Source: Volvox africanus
Taxonomy: Eukaryota > Chlorophyta > Chlorophyceae > Chlamydomonadales > Volvocaceae
Length of the DNA stretch: 64,000 nucleotides
Assembly: GCA_030268105.1 (NCBI GenBank)
Contig: BSDZ01000008.1
Location: 3,100,001 to 3,164,000 of the forward strand
Reading direction: 5' to 3'
Part shown: positions 12,607-23,097 of the stretch, one piece after another
How the letters are laid out: each line of letters opens with the position of its first letter
How positions within the stretch are numbered: position 1 is the first letter of the stretch
Made by a program: the position numbers and the translations under genes
Notes under the pieces: model-generated
Databases searched by the model: none
What the model was told of the DNA's origin: nothing
The model's input: only the letters and a program-made list of their open reading frames with translations

Positions 12607-13108
12607 CCCGGTGTTGCCGAACAACAAGGGTCACGCCACCAGGCGCGAGGTTCCCACGACTGCTATGTAGGGAATAAAAATGGATCGATGCATACGCATC
12701 CATTGACCTAAATGTTTGGCACAATCACACCTTCAGGCAACGGAAGAAGAGAAGGTCGAGCTGGTCCTCTGCATAACTTTGGGCCCGGTGCCGAACGCCA
12801 GCACTTGATACTTGGGACAGCTAGGAATGTTTTCAATATCTCAAACCTAGCCGTCGCTGATGGGATTACGCAAATCTTTGTTGTGGCTCACGGGAGTCCT
12901 TTCAAAGGGTGCTTCAAATAAGTAATGGTTGTAATAAATAATTATGCGAGTGTGGTCCTAAGGCAGAGGATGGACTACAATAGAAGATCCGAGTGCATGA
13001 ATGAGGTCGACCTGTTCGAATATCGTGGAATCATCAATTGTTAGATCAACAAATTGCATTTAAAACCAACTACGTTACGTCAGACGCACAACATTTTATT
13101 ACGTCAAA
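12607..13108. other. Divergent intergenic region, CLC / plastid-type gene
   Basis: About 500 bp lie between the start codons of two divergently oriented genes, so promoters for both must be here or very close. The half nearer 13109 is AT-rich. Two TTACGTCA octamers are noted separately. No further coding signal is seen. Confidence 0.5.
13075..13106 (+). promoter_or_regulatory. Paired TTACGTCA octamers just upstream of the ATG
   Basis: The octamer TTACGTCA occurs at 13075-13082 and again at 13099-13106, 24 bp apart and ending 2 bp before the ATG at 13109. It resembles bZIP/CRE-type sites (TGACGTAA on the other strand). The second copy would fall in the 5' leader, so regulatory use is only a suggestion. 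Confidence 0.3.
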
Positions 13109-14088
13109 ATGACCACCATTACCAGCAAAGTTTCATCAGGCCTCACCGCTTCGCGTCCTATCAAGACCATCCCTATTAGTCGCAATCGTAGCAATCGGCA
13201 CGCGCAGCCATACGTCCTGTATAATGTATCGAATCAAATGCGCTCACCAACGGTAAGTGATCTAAACCCAAGTGCGTCAGCCAGCTGCCGGATGTGGTTC
13301 GGCTGCGTGCGATACACCAAAACGATATACTTCGGCAACATCTTCGTTCTAAGGAGTATATATTTCTTCTACGTGATTTTACAATCATTTCCAGGAAGGC
13401 CCGTTTGTCGGTCATCGGTTGATACCATAGGCACAAACTGACCCTGTCCCTATGGGTCCCACTTGCTCCGTCCTCTGCAGCGCGCACAATCTAAGCGTGC
13501 CAACGAAGAAGACGAAAAGCTTATTGAGGAAATGAAGCGTGCAGCGGAGAAGGGCGACCTCTTAGAGAACAGCGCTGTGGATGCGCTGGTTAAGGTACGG
13601 CATGTTGCATCAGGCGGCCATTGTCCAGGGTTTCAACTATATGGAATTACCATTCTCCACTTAGCTGCACTTCACGTGTGCACATCATATCACATCATAT
13701 CATGTAATGATTGCCATCGCATGAAGGCGCATGGCCACTGCGTACCCATCTGGCTCTTAAGGGTTGCTCACATCCACTCCTTACCTTGATGGCATTTGTG
13801 TTTGAAAGCCGGACATGGACGGCGCGGATCACAATTTATGTTCTATGTGCGGCATGTTAAGTAACGGATGGCAGTGCCCAGGCAGACGCGTACTGGCATG
13901 ACGCCGAACTTTGCCGCCTCTCTCCTGCATGGGACCCGGCCAACCACCCGATCAATCCTGGCTTGTCCTTTGCGCAATCGCCGTAGGTTCTGGCGGTCTC
14001 CGCTGCCGTGGGAGTGGTGGTGGTGCTGGCGTACCTTGCCCAGCCTGTGATTCAAAACACTGTGGCGTCATTTCCCACCGCGTCCTAA
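13109..14088 (+). pseudogene. Putative plastid single-pass membrane protein, interrupted by an in-frame TAG
   Basis: Exons are 13109-13252, 13481-13594 and 13882-14088. All junctions are phase 0 with good GTAAGT/GTACGG donors and CAG acceptors. Exon 1 (MTTITSKVSSGLTASRP..., Ser/Thr/Arg-rich, few acids) looks like a transit peptide. Exon 2 is a charged helix (NEEDEKLIEEMKRAAEKG). Exon 3 reads ADAYWHDAELCRLSPAWDP... and then meets TAG at 13984-13986. The same frame continues at once into a clear transmembrane helix (VLAVSAAVGVVVVLAYLAQP) and ends at TAA 14086-14088. Without the TAG the product is 154 residues; with it, 120 and no membrane anchor. A TGG-to-TAG change would explain it, as would a base error, readthrough or an unrecognised splice. 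I do not recognise the family. Labelled pseudogene only because of the stop. Confidence 0.6.
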
Positions 14089-16510
14089 ACCGCACCCTGC
14101 GTCGCTGCCTTCACGATGACGGGAACTTCTATTGGTAAGGTGGTGCCGCTGCTGGGGCTGCATCTGGTGGACAAGCGTAGGCGATTTAGGATATATATGC
14201 TAGGCAGGTGCTTAGGGAGAATGCAACATTTCGTGTGTGCTTGGGATGGCAACCTTGCTGACGGAAGGATCCGGTATCCTAGAATATGCAGGCGTCATGG
14301 CGTACATTCCGTACATGGCGGCCATATGGGTTTGGTGCTAAGGAACGAAAGGGACGAAAGGGAGTATATTCGTGCAATGCAGCAGATGTGCGCCGCGCGG
14401 GTTTGGTCACATGTCTCCCATGACGAGAGGTGGACCCGATGACGTTCTGTGCCTTAGGTTTGTAGGCGCGAAGGTTATGATATACAGATACTACCGTGCC
14501 GAAGGTATAGGCAAGTAGTCAGTAGGCCTGCGATGTGGGCAGAGACTAGAGCAATATGAAAACGGGACGAACTTGATATATATCGTCGACTGCGGCCGCA
14601 GGTGACTAGCAGTAGTGTGTGTAGATGCTGCAAGGGCCACCAAACTTATCCTGGTGGATGGTCCTGGTAAACGCGGGAGTCCGACGCACAGACATCTGGT
14701 TAATCTCGAGTAACATTTAGGCTTTGGCATATCTGCACGCTGGGGACTCTTGCGAAAACACCTACGGAGAGCTCCTTTACAGCGACTGATGCGGGGATCC
14801 GAAGCAGCACGATCATTGCAGACTGCGATACCTCGAAACTATAGATGTACCAAACCAACGTAAACAAATAATTCACGGCCAGGCTTCGATGTAAATTAGT
14901 ATTCAGTACCTATATGAAAGCCAAAAAACAGGGTATAAAGACCGCGGCATAGCCCCAACACCATGTGTAACGTTGCATCCATCATTAGCTGCTCGTTTTC
15001 CCGGCCATTGGGCTGCATCTACAATCCACAGCGCATGGAAACGCCGTCAATGGATGGCGCGAGGCTGCCGCCTCCCAACCGGTACGAGAGACCGATTGAA
15101 TCTTATGCCTGCACGTAGAATATATTGCAACCTGCGCAAACCGGATGCATGCCACTGCACCCGAATCTAACTGCAAATCGATACGCATTATCCCCCTGAA
15201 TCCCAGTGACTAACCTCGATTACTACCACCACCGCGTCATCATACGTACAACATGCACATCATAGCATACCCCTTTCGTAATGAGGGCAGCTACTGCATG
15301 TGTTACCGTGTACGTCGTAAAAGAAACATCCTAGGCCTCCTGTTGTTGAGCGTACGATACAACACATTGCAGCACGCACATAACCTCTCGAACTGCACAA
15401 GATCCAGCGCACTGCTAATCTACAAATGTCGCATTCATTGCAAGCCGCCAAGCCCCTGAATGTAGCCGTGCTAGGGCCAACAAATAGCCAGTAAATACAC
15501 AGAAACAGAAGTGCAACTACCCTACATTGGGCTGGTCCCAGTACTTTCGCAGCCCGGCCATACTGACGTCCTAAGCCACTACAAAGTCGCCGTTCTGTCC
15601 CCAGGCATCTTTCTCTGCTGTGGGAAATGCCCAGACATGCGGGACTAATTCCCTACTTCCCTTGGTTTTGCATGATACTATTCCGCCGTGCACCACCCGA
15701 GGGAACCCAATCAACAAGGGGCGTAAAGCCGAAATAGGCCAACTGGCTCGATATGCTTTAACATACCCCGATGTGCCTTTGTAGACCCATTACGACTGCC
15801 AACGCTGCATGGGCAACTGCAGGCGCCCGTTCACAAGCAACTTAGCATCTAAGATCATCACGCACCATACCTCTTGAGAGCTCCGGACCACAATCATCGG
15901 AGGCACTTCTTGAGCTCGCGCCTTGGTTGTACGCCGCGCCATCCAAAACGGAAGGACCTAAGGACCATACACATCAATAATCTGGAGAAGGTCCATCCCG
16001 TGGAGCCATGCTGGCAAGCGACTTGGGATCAGCTTTAAGCTCACTACTACATAGAACGTACGTCAAAAGGGGAAACACTCAGCGGACGAATCAAAGCTGC
16101 ACACAATGTACGCCCCCGCTTAGGTCCACAAACGGCTACAACACTAAGATGGGAAGTGCACCTATATATCACATATGCTTTCCTCAACAGTCGTGTGCAT
16201 AGCTTCCAAAGCTTCCATAAAAAAGATTACTGGCTTGCCAACCAGGTCGTCGGTTGCAGCGAAAGGCCACAGCCTGCCGGTATGGATTGGGCGAGTCACA
16301 CCATGCCCAAAATAGGATGGCCGCTACGCAACGTTCGCGGACGCGCGTGGAATGTTCACGGTCACGTGTCCTTCAAATGGTCTTGAGCCTGGATGGTCGC
16401 CATACATCTGAGCCATATAAATGGGTTTGGCGAAGATACGGCCGTAAACGCTGTGCAGATTGCTTTTCGTGACAACCCATACATCCCACAGCAGCCGGTA
16501 TCAGAGCCTC
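14089..16510. other. Intergenic, between convergent 3' ends
   Basis: About 2.4 kb with no frame that combines splice sites, codon bias and a motif. No clear TGTAA occurs within the first few hundred bases after 14088; the first I see is near 14966. Nothing else is recognisable. Confidence 0.5.
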
Positions 16511-18218
16511 TTAGTAGACTGGCACCGTCGCGTTAGGACCCCGTGCCTGGACAGCGACGGCGCGCTCCTGCCCTGATTGATGTTCGGGTGCCGCCGGCTG
16601 GTTTCGCTGCTGCCGCAGATTCCGTAACCGCCGCTGCTGCTGAATCAAAATCTCCTGCTGCGCCTGGATGTGCAACTGCTGCTGATGTTGGTAATACATT
16701 TGCTCGATCTGTCTTTGGTATATCAGGCGGCGGTATGCATCCTTCACCCGTTGGTTGGCCAGAGACCTGAAAAAAGACGTCGAAAGGGCGGATCGCACAG
16801 AGCGGGTGGGGAGAACGGAGTTGCATTAAATGAAACATGTCCGTTTCCGACGGTATTTTGTGGGCCACGCAACTGCATGCAACACAAACTTTCGGTGGAT
16901 GACAGGTCTCTGCCGGTCTCCGGATGATCGTATCAGTCGAAGGTCACCCAACCTCATTCATGGGCAACCACAAATTTTAAGCAACAAGAACACCAAGGAA
17001 AATCTTCTTGTTCTCTTCGGTCTTGCAAAAGGTGCCGAGGCGTGGAGCTGAGCTGTCACTTGCCATGGCCAAACGTGACGCACTAGCCACGCTAGCGAAC
17101 CGCAATAAGAATACGGTTGGCGAGCAGATGGCCCTCATGCCTCTCTAGAGCAAAACCGACATCCAAGCACGCACATATCGATCCGATAGCGTGCGTGGTC
17201 ACAAGTTTCGTTGCACCCGCTACCAAAAGTGCTGCCCAAGAGGAACGTTCGAATCTTGCTCAACATACTAAATAAACAATTCTTTTGTTCCATAATCCCA
17301 TCAGCGACGACTCACTCTGGGCAGGGTATTGGAATGGGGTTGCTCTGGGCACCGAAGGTATCCGCCCGAACAACTGGAGCTGCCTCTGTCCCAACGTCTT
17401 CATCATCTGCGCAATCATCGTCCTCGCTGTCATCGCTCTGGGAGTCGGAGTGGATACTGTCATCGCCAACCGCATGGATAGCTAGGAGCTCGCTCAAAAG
17501 CGAACGCTGCGTTTGCAGCTTAGCGTTGGACACATCTGCGTTCAACGTTGATTCGCAGTGGTTGGAAAACGTGAAGCCCACGACTCGTAGACCCGAGTCC
17601 ATATTCCCCCTTGAGGACGGTGCCAGCGTCGAAGACAATATTGGGAACGGCTTTCTTATCCCGCAAACGCTTTACTGGTGACCGAAGAAAGATACAAGGA
17701 GGATATCTTGTGTCACGGAAGGAAAAGGAATGCTCTCAGGGGACACCACAAACGAACAAAGAACAAACAGTTCCTGTTCCACGTAAACTTTATGCAACGA
17801 CAGTTGTATTTGTTTAATGATTCTAAGAGGGTCCGGAAAAGAATTAGATGCTGGTTTGTTCCTAAGTTAATTATTTGCGAATATGATCGCACGGATACCG
17901 GAGCATGTGCCGTAAGCCGGATGGATAGGATGAACCCCAAAAGCTTTCGTATCAATACGATATTCTACCAAAAAATATATGAGCAGTGTCGAATCCGGTC
18001 CAGTTTCGCAGCAGGGTGCTTTTCGAAAAGTTGTCGCTCGTCGAAAGCAAAGGAGCCGCGCTCATGACCCGAGACGATGCGGGAATAATCAGCTCCTCCA
18101 ATTCATCAGGTATTTTCTGTTCTACGTCAGATATTAGAAAAGAAGAGGGGTCCAAGCTGTTGACCCACGGGACATCATGGAATACCGGTATACCTTGAAT
18201 GGCATTGCCTGGAAACAT
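16511..18218 (-). CDS. Unknown protein with an acidic middle and Gln/Arg-rich coiled-coil C-terminus
   Basis: At least three minus-strand exons. The last, 16766-16511, encodes SLANQRVKDAYRRLIYQRQ followed by a long Gln/His/Arg helix, ending at TAA. It joins in phase to a middle exon ending at 17316 (GTGAGT donor), whose frame holds LQTQRSLLSELLAIHAVGDD and an acidic Ser/Asp stretch. A first exon from ATG 18218 (MFPGNAIQGIPVFHDVPW...) runs to about 17980. The exon 1-2 junction is unresolved. The best acceptor (CACCAG at about 17675) puts a TAA first in the downstream frame, so either a weaker acceptor (for example 17669 or 17658 with a GTATTG donor) is used or the gene is damaged. ATG 18218 lies right before a possible acceptor, so more upstream exons are possible. 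No family recognised. Confidence 0.45.
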
Positions 18219-18602
18219 GCGATGCAGAATAAAACGTAACCCACATGCCTGAAAACGTACGATTATTACGCCGTTTAATAGTTCCTGTCACGCGTGTGCA
18301 CCTGTAATCAAAATCCTTACGGGACTTCTGGGAACTTCTTGTATCATCGTACTTTCAGGACCTCAGAACCATAAGTGTTTAAAAAACACAGCGGATAAGA
18401 CTTATGCAGTAAAGATTTGTCAGTAAGCATAAGTTTCCGATGTATGGCTGCAATAACATTTCAGGCGTCTCTTTAAGTAACTATATCGGAACACCTAGCC
18501 TATAATACCTGTGCTGCTAAGCGCAACGTCCAAGATTCGCACTGCTGGACCTACGTAGAATCTGGGAACCTGGAAATTTATTATTTGTTGGTTGTTCGAA
18601 CG
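18219..18602. other. Short divergent intergenic region
   Basis: About 380 bp between the starts of the unknown minus-strand gene and the EF-hand gene. It is moderately AT-rich and has no coding signal. A shared bidirectional promoter is plausible but no specific element is evident. Confidence 0.4.
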
Positions 18603-20440
18603 ATGACTTCTCAAGGCCAAATCAGTCAGGTCGAGGTGTTCGGGCCTCGCAGCACCTGGCCGAGAGTCCCCAACGCAACCCCGCCCCGATTTTTCGTCTT
18701 GGGTCCAAGGTCCCGGTTCGCCTATCGCCGCTATCTCAGGCACTGCGCGCGAATGCGCACGTCGTTTGCAGGGCCAATTAACTTCATTAATCGAGCAGAA
18801 AATCACGACCGCTCCGTCGTGGGCGACGTGCTTGCGACCAGCAGCGTGGACGAGATGCTTCACGCTGCGCACATTGTCCTCGCATCAGCCGAACGCCGCA
18901 TAGGAGACTACTGTAGTACCTTTGCGCGGAGTGGCTCCGAAACCGGCGGCGACGCCGGTCGCAAGTGCTGGCACATTTATCGAAGTCTGCGCCAGGCAAG
19001 GAAGCGCGCGGAGGCAGAGGCTGGAGCGGAAGCGGTGACCACTGGGCGCGCAGGCCCCGCTTGTGCGGACGTGAAAGCATTTGAACAATTACTGCGGGAG
19101 CTTGAATTCGTACCAGTCGAGGATATGTTCCGGGTCTTAAAATCGAATGAACTGTTGCTGCAATCACTGGCGGCGGGGAAGACCGCGCGACAGCGTGATG
19201 GCGCTTGGGTGGACTGGGCAGCCTGCCCGCATAAAGTCGGTTCAGGCGGCTCGAGAGATGGCAGCGACAGGGAGGAGCAGCTTAACAGCGGCTCTGACGT
19301 CTGGACGGAGGAGGCGGAGGAGGACTGGGACAGGGACAAGGACATGAAGGTAGTGGAGGGCAGTGCTAGGTGCGGCGCGAGGTGCGTGGGCGGACTGACA
19401 GTGACGGCGGGGTTGGACCGGCGGCGTGCTGAAGAGGTTTTTACGGCTCTGGATCGCAGCGGCCGCGGCTGGCTCGACCGGGACGACTTGCTGGCGGGTT
19501 TGGAGATGCTCGGTAGGTGGGTCGTTCTGTTCGGTATGTTGTTCACGAGCGAGTATTAAAGGCTTTGGTTTTTAAGGATTCTGAGAAATCCGACTCTCCG
19601 ACTTAGTGTGCCACGAATACGCGCAATATGAAGTTGGCGTGTCTTTGGCAAATATCGACACGTTATTTCTGGAGGTATCGTAGATGTGAAGCTGGACTAG
19701 CACGGAGTGACAGACGGTGCGGGGTGAGGGTTGTAGGCACTTCCTATACGGTGTTGGAAAGTGGGAATGGTTAATGTTATTGGAAGGATTCTCCCCGCAT
19801 TCTTCCCGATGTGGGTCTGTGTATCTGCCTGTCTGTCCGCCGATTTCCATTGCTTACTGATGTTAGCTTTTAAATGTACTGGAGTGATGTTTTATGAAAA
19901 CTACGAAATCTTAGGTAATCGGCAAGTTAATATTTCTAGAGAATCAACTAAATTATTTCTTGTCGCCAGCACCCTTTGACACATCCAGGAGCGCCTTCAT
20001 AGGTTCCTGAGATTATACAGTTTGGTTCGCCCGCCTCTTTCACCTCTTTACCTCGAAATTCCTTTCCCGGCACCCCGCCGGTACAGGTGAGCACTTGGAC
20101 CTCAGCGACGTGGAACAAATCTGCCTGGAACTTGGAAGCACCGGCCGCGTGGATATGCAGGCAAGAGGGGAAAGAAAACCTTTTTCAATCATGGCGTATG
20201 GAGATATGCACGCTTGCACGCCGTTCAGCATCCATCTGAGGACTTGTCTACAGAGCCCGTCCTTCCCTTCCCTTTGCACCCGGCTCCACTGAATACTCGA
20301 TACCCGGCAAGGCATTTTGCGACGTCGTTGAGGCGGAACGGCTGGTCGTACCTGGCAGCGACGCCATCTTCCTGCGGCACCTGCGCCATAACCGACCCGA
20401 GTGGTGTACCGAGACGCCGCCATTTCTGGATACCGTATGA
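18603..20440 (+). CDS. EF-hand protein, one good and one degenerate calcium loop
   Basis: Exons 18603-19512, 20087-20160 and 20312-20440 give 370 residues with the frame closing at TGA 20438-20440. The first in-frame ATG at 18603 is taken as the start; codons before it are TTG/GTT. The N-terminal ~280 residues are basic, Arg- and Ala-rich, with a helical stretch (AFEQLLRELEFVPVEDMF) and an acidic segment. EF-hand 1 (loop 284-295, DRSGRGWLDRDD) has Asp, Ser, Gly and Asp at plausible positions. EF-hand 2 spans exons 2 and 3 (LELGSTGRVDMQAFCDVV); it keeps the Gly and hydrophobic positions but has lost most acidic ligands. Intron 2 has a GC donor (CAG|GCAAGA) and an AAG acceptor. It is accepted because it restores the EF-hand helix (VDMQ|AFCDVVEAERL) and the phase. 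Without that splice the protein would end about 44 residues further on, in low-quality sequence. Calcium sensing or structural role is inferred. Confidence 0.7.
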
Positions 20441-23097
20441 GATACCACCGTTAAGGGTGGTAAAGCAAGGTGAACACCGGAAGCCAGTATCTCTGGTGCT
20501 GAACACGCATCCGGAAACGGGAAGCAGAAAGGGTGTTTGTAGCCTGCACGGGCCCGGGCGAGGGAGCCAGTCTATAAAATATTGCTAAGAGGGGAGGTTC
20601 GGGGGGAGCGGGGAGGAGGCTTCGGAACTGGGAATACAGTAGATGTCGCGGTGTCCACCTAGAAGGACAAAAGATTTCAAGCAGGGAGATTAATGGTCAG
20701 AAAGAAAAACGCCCCGCCCTCCTCCTTCCGTATGATCCTCTTATACACGCATCGCTCATTCTCAACAAAATGACGGATGTAACTTTGTGTTGTTATGTGC
20801 TCTGACGGTGGTCAATTGTAAATTAGTGTTGCGTACGTCTTGTTATCGCGGGGTGGGGCAACTTGCAGTTTAGCCTAATTAGGCATTGCACCGGACAACC
20901 GAGGCTGGCAGGTTCTGAGGATGCATGTGGCAAGCAGTGTGGCGGAGGAATGTTCGAGGTTTTTCTGTGTGACTTGCTAAGCGAACCTGGCGATGCTGTT
21001 GGTGGTTACTCTCCTGGCGCCCCAGGTGACGGTGGTACATCGGGCGTAAAGGACTGACGGTTACACTGGAGGGGATTGAGGATGTCCTCCATCGCATCGT
21101 CTGTTTGTTCTTTTTTTTGCCAGCCCGCTATGGTGGGGTTGTGTGGTCTCCTGGTTCCTGTGCCCTTTCCTCACGCACTTGTAAAGGGGCGAAGACAATA
21201 ACCATGCAACTTGCATGTCCTGTCCAACCTGGTCTGCCCCGCCGATAACAAGGTTATTAACAAGGCGAGCTAGACGCTGGTGTGTGCGATTGCATTTGCA
21301 GCCAACCAAAATCCGTCGTAACATTCGCATATTGCTGTGAGCTGTGAAAAATGCTTTGCGCGCAGGAGTCAGGATGCAAGCCCGGGACAAAGGCATAAAC
21401 ATAGAAAATGAGAACAATATAACTTTTACGTACTTTGCGACCTCCCGTTTCCTTGCCATCTACAACTATCAAAACAAATCCTATGTGGGCGCAACGACAA
21501 GACAACATGACACCTCATCGCTTGCCCCAAAGCTATTTTCGCAAGCATGCGAAGGCACACGTCGCTCTTCGTCATCGCGTTCGCCAAACACTCATCCTTT
21601 CAAAGCGAGGTTTCAAACGTCGTTATATCAAAGATAATAATATATCTTTATAGCAGCCTTGCTTGGTTACGCTATCGATACCGCCGCCCTGATGGAGGTA
21701 ATAAATCGCCGGGTGGAGGCGGAAACGATCAGCATAAGGCCCATATAAAAGCTAACCACGATCAGTATGCCAAATCTTAGGGGGCTTGCGTTGACAAATT
21801 GCCAGTTCTGGTAGCTTTTCATCAATCAGGTATGGCTTGTTTTAAGTATTTTTACCTTGAGCTTATGAGCACCTGGGCAACTGGTCGAGGCCCTACTTTA
21901 TCACACTTGCTTCCGAAGCACCGCTTCCAAATAGCTTATAGGCGAATCCAATTATTGATGTATCTTTAAATGCAAAAGTGAAACTAACATGTTTAGTTTG
22001 CGTTGCAACGTGCGTAATACCTTTCTGTCTTGACGCGGAATTAGCGCCGGCATCACCATGCCTTCGCAACTTTGCGAATGGACTACATGAACAGTACCAA
22101 AGAGCGACATGTTAACTCCTTTGCCGGTTGAGTGCGACTGACGGAGCGTTATCTTGAATTATCATCAAGTTATGGTGATATATCGACGTATCGCGCTATG
22201 CAAGCGGGAGGACATCTGCACTCTGTTCCTCGCTGTTTCGTCGAATCCCTGAATAGGTTTTGCTTGGGCTACTGACACCAATTTTCTCCTATAACTCAGG
22301 GTAAACCCAGCTGTAAGCTATCTGTGCAGCTGCAATGTCACCATACAGCTGTGATACTGGAGTACAGAACATGCGGCGATGTCCTCGACTTGAACTTCGT
22401 CGCCTCGCCAACCACGTGGCGCCACGTGCCCAGCCACGGGATGGTAAGCCGTAGCTGTCAGACTAGGTGCGCACCAGGTTCACATGCAGGCCGCGCTAAT
22501 CCGCTGGCGGACCGGGGGCCACCATTGCGCCATCCGAACAGCTCGTTCCGAGTGACTTGGCGACGTAAGAGCTCAGCCTCGTCCTTTCGACGTTGTCGCA
22601 ACAACCATCACACAGCATTAGCTTTCCACCTACAGGGCGCACTTCCGCGGAGCCATCCGCCCATTAAAGTGGGGGACAGGGCATGCGCACGTACCCACAC
22701 ATTATGTATGTTCAGGGAACGAGTTTGGGGACGGCCGGCAGTCCCTACGGAAACCTGAGAAAAAGGCCCGGCTAACCTTGCTCAGGAAGTTTCGCTATCT
22801 TTGCCTCATGCTCGACGAGGTAGGAAGGCGGGATTCAAGATACGCTTGGAGGGGTGATGGAGCGGACAACGAAGCAGCAGGTCTCTCAAACCTTTGGAAT
22901 CACCGCAGGCAGGGATCCAAACACACAGAAGCCAGCTGCTCCCGTCAACACTGCGTGGATGTATGTTGCATGGCTGCAGACGGGATCCAATCCCGCCTCG
23001 GGCCTTCCCTCTGCCTTCCCTCCATGGCCCCCAAGACATCTCGCCTGCGCAAGACTGGCTTGCTGGCACGCACTGTGCATTCACTGCGTGATGGCCG
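20441..23097. other. Intergenic, with doubtful exon-like stretches
   Basis: Most of this convergent gap shows nothing. Around 22324-22443 a plus-strand open stretch ends in a fair donor (GGGATG|GTAAGC). Another open stretch (22854-23129) overlaps the presumed 3' UTR of the kinesin gene. Neither has a recognisable motif, so they are not called as genes. Confidence 0.4.
20778..20782 (+). terminator. TGTAA polyadenylation signal of the EF-hand gene
   Basis: TGTAA about 340 bp after the TGA; another lies about 35 bp further on (near 20815). The distance is typical of algal 3' UTRs. Confidence 0.45.
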
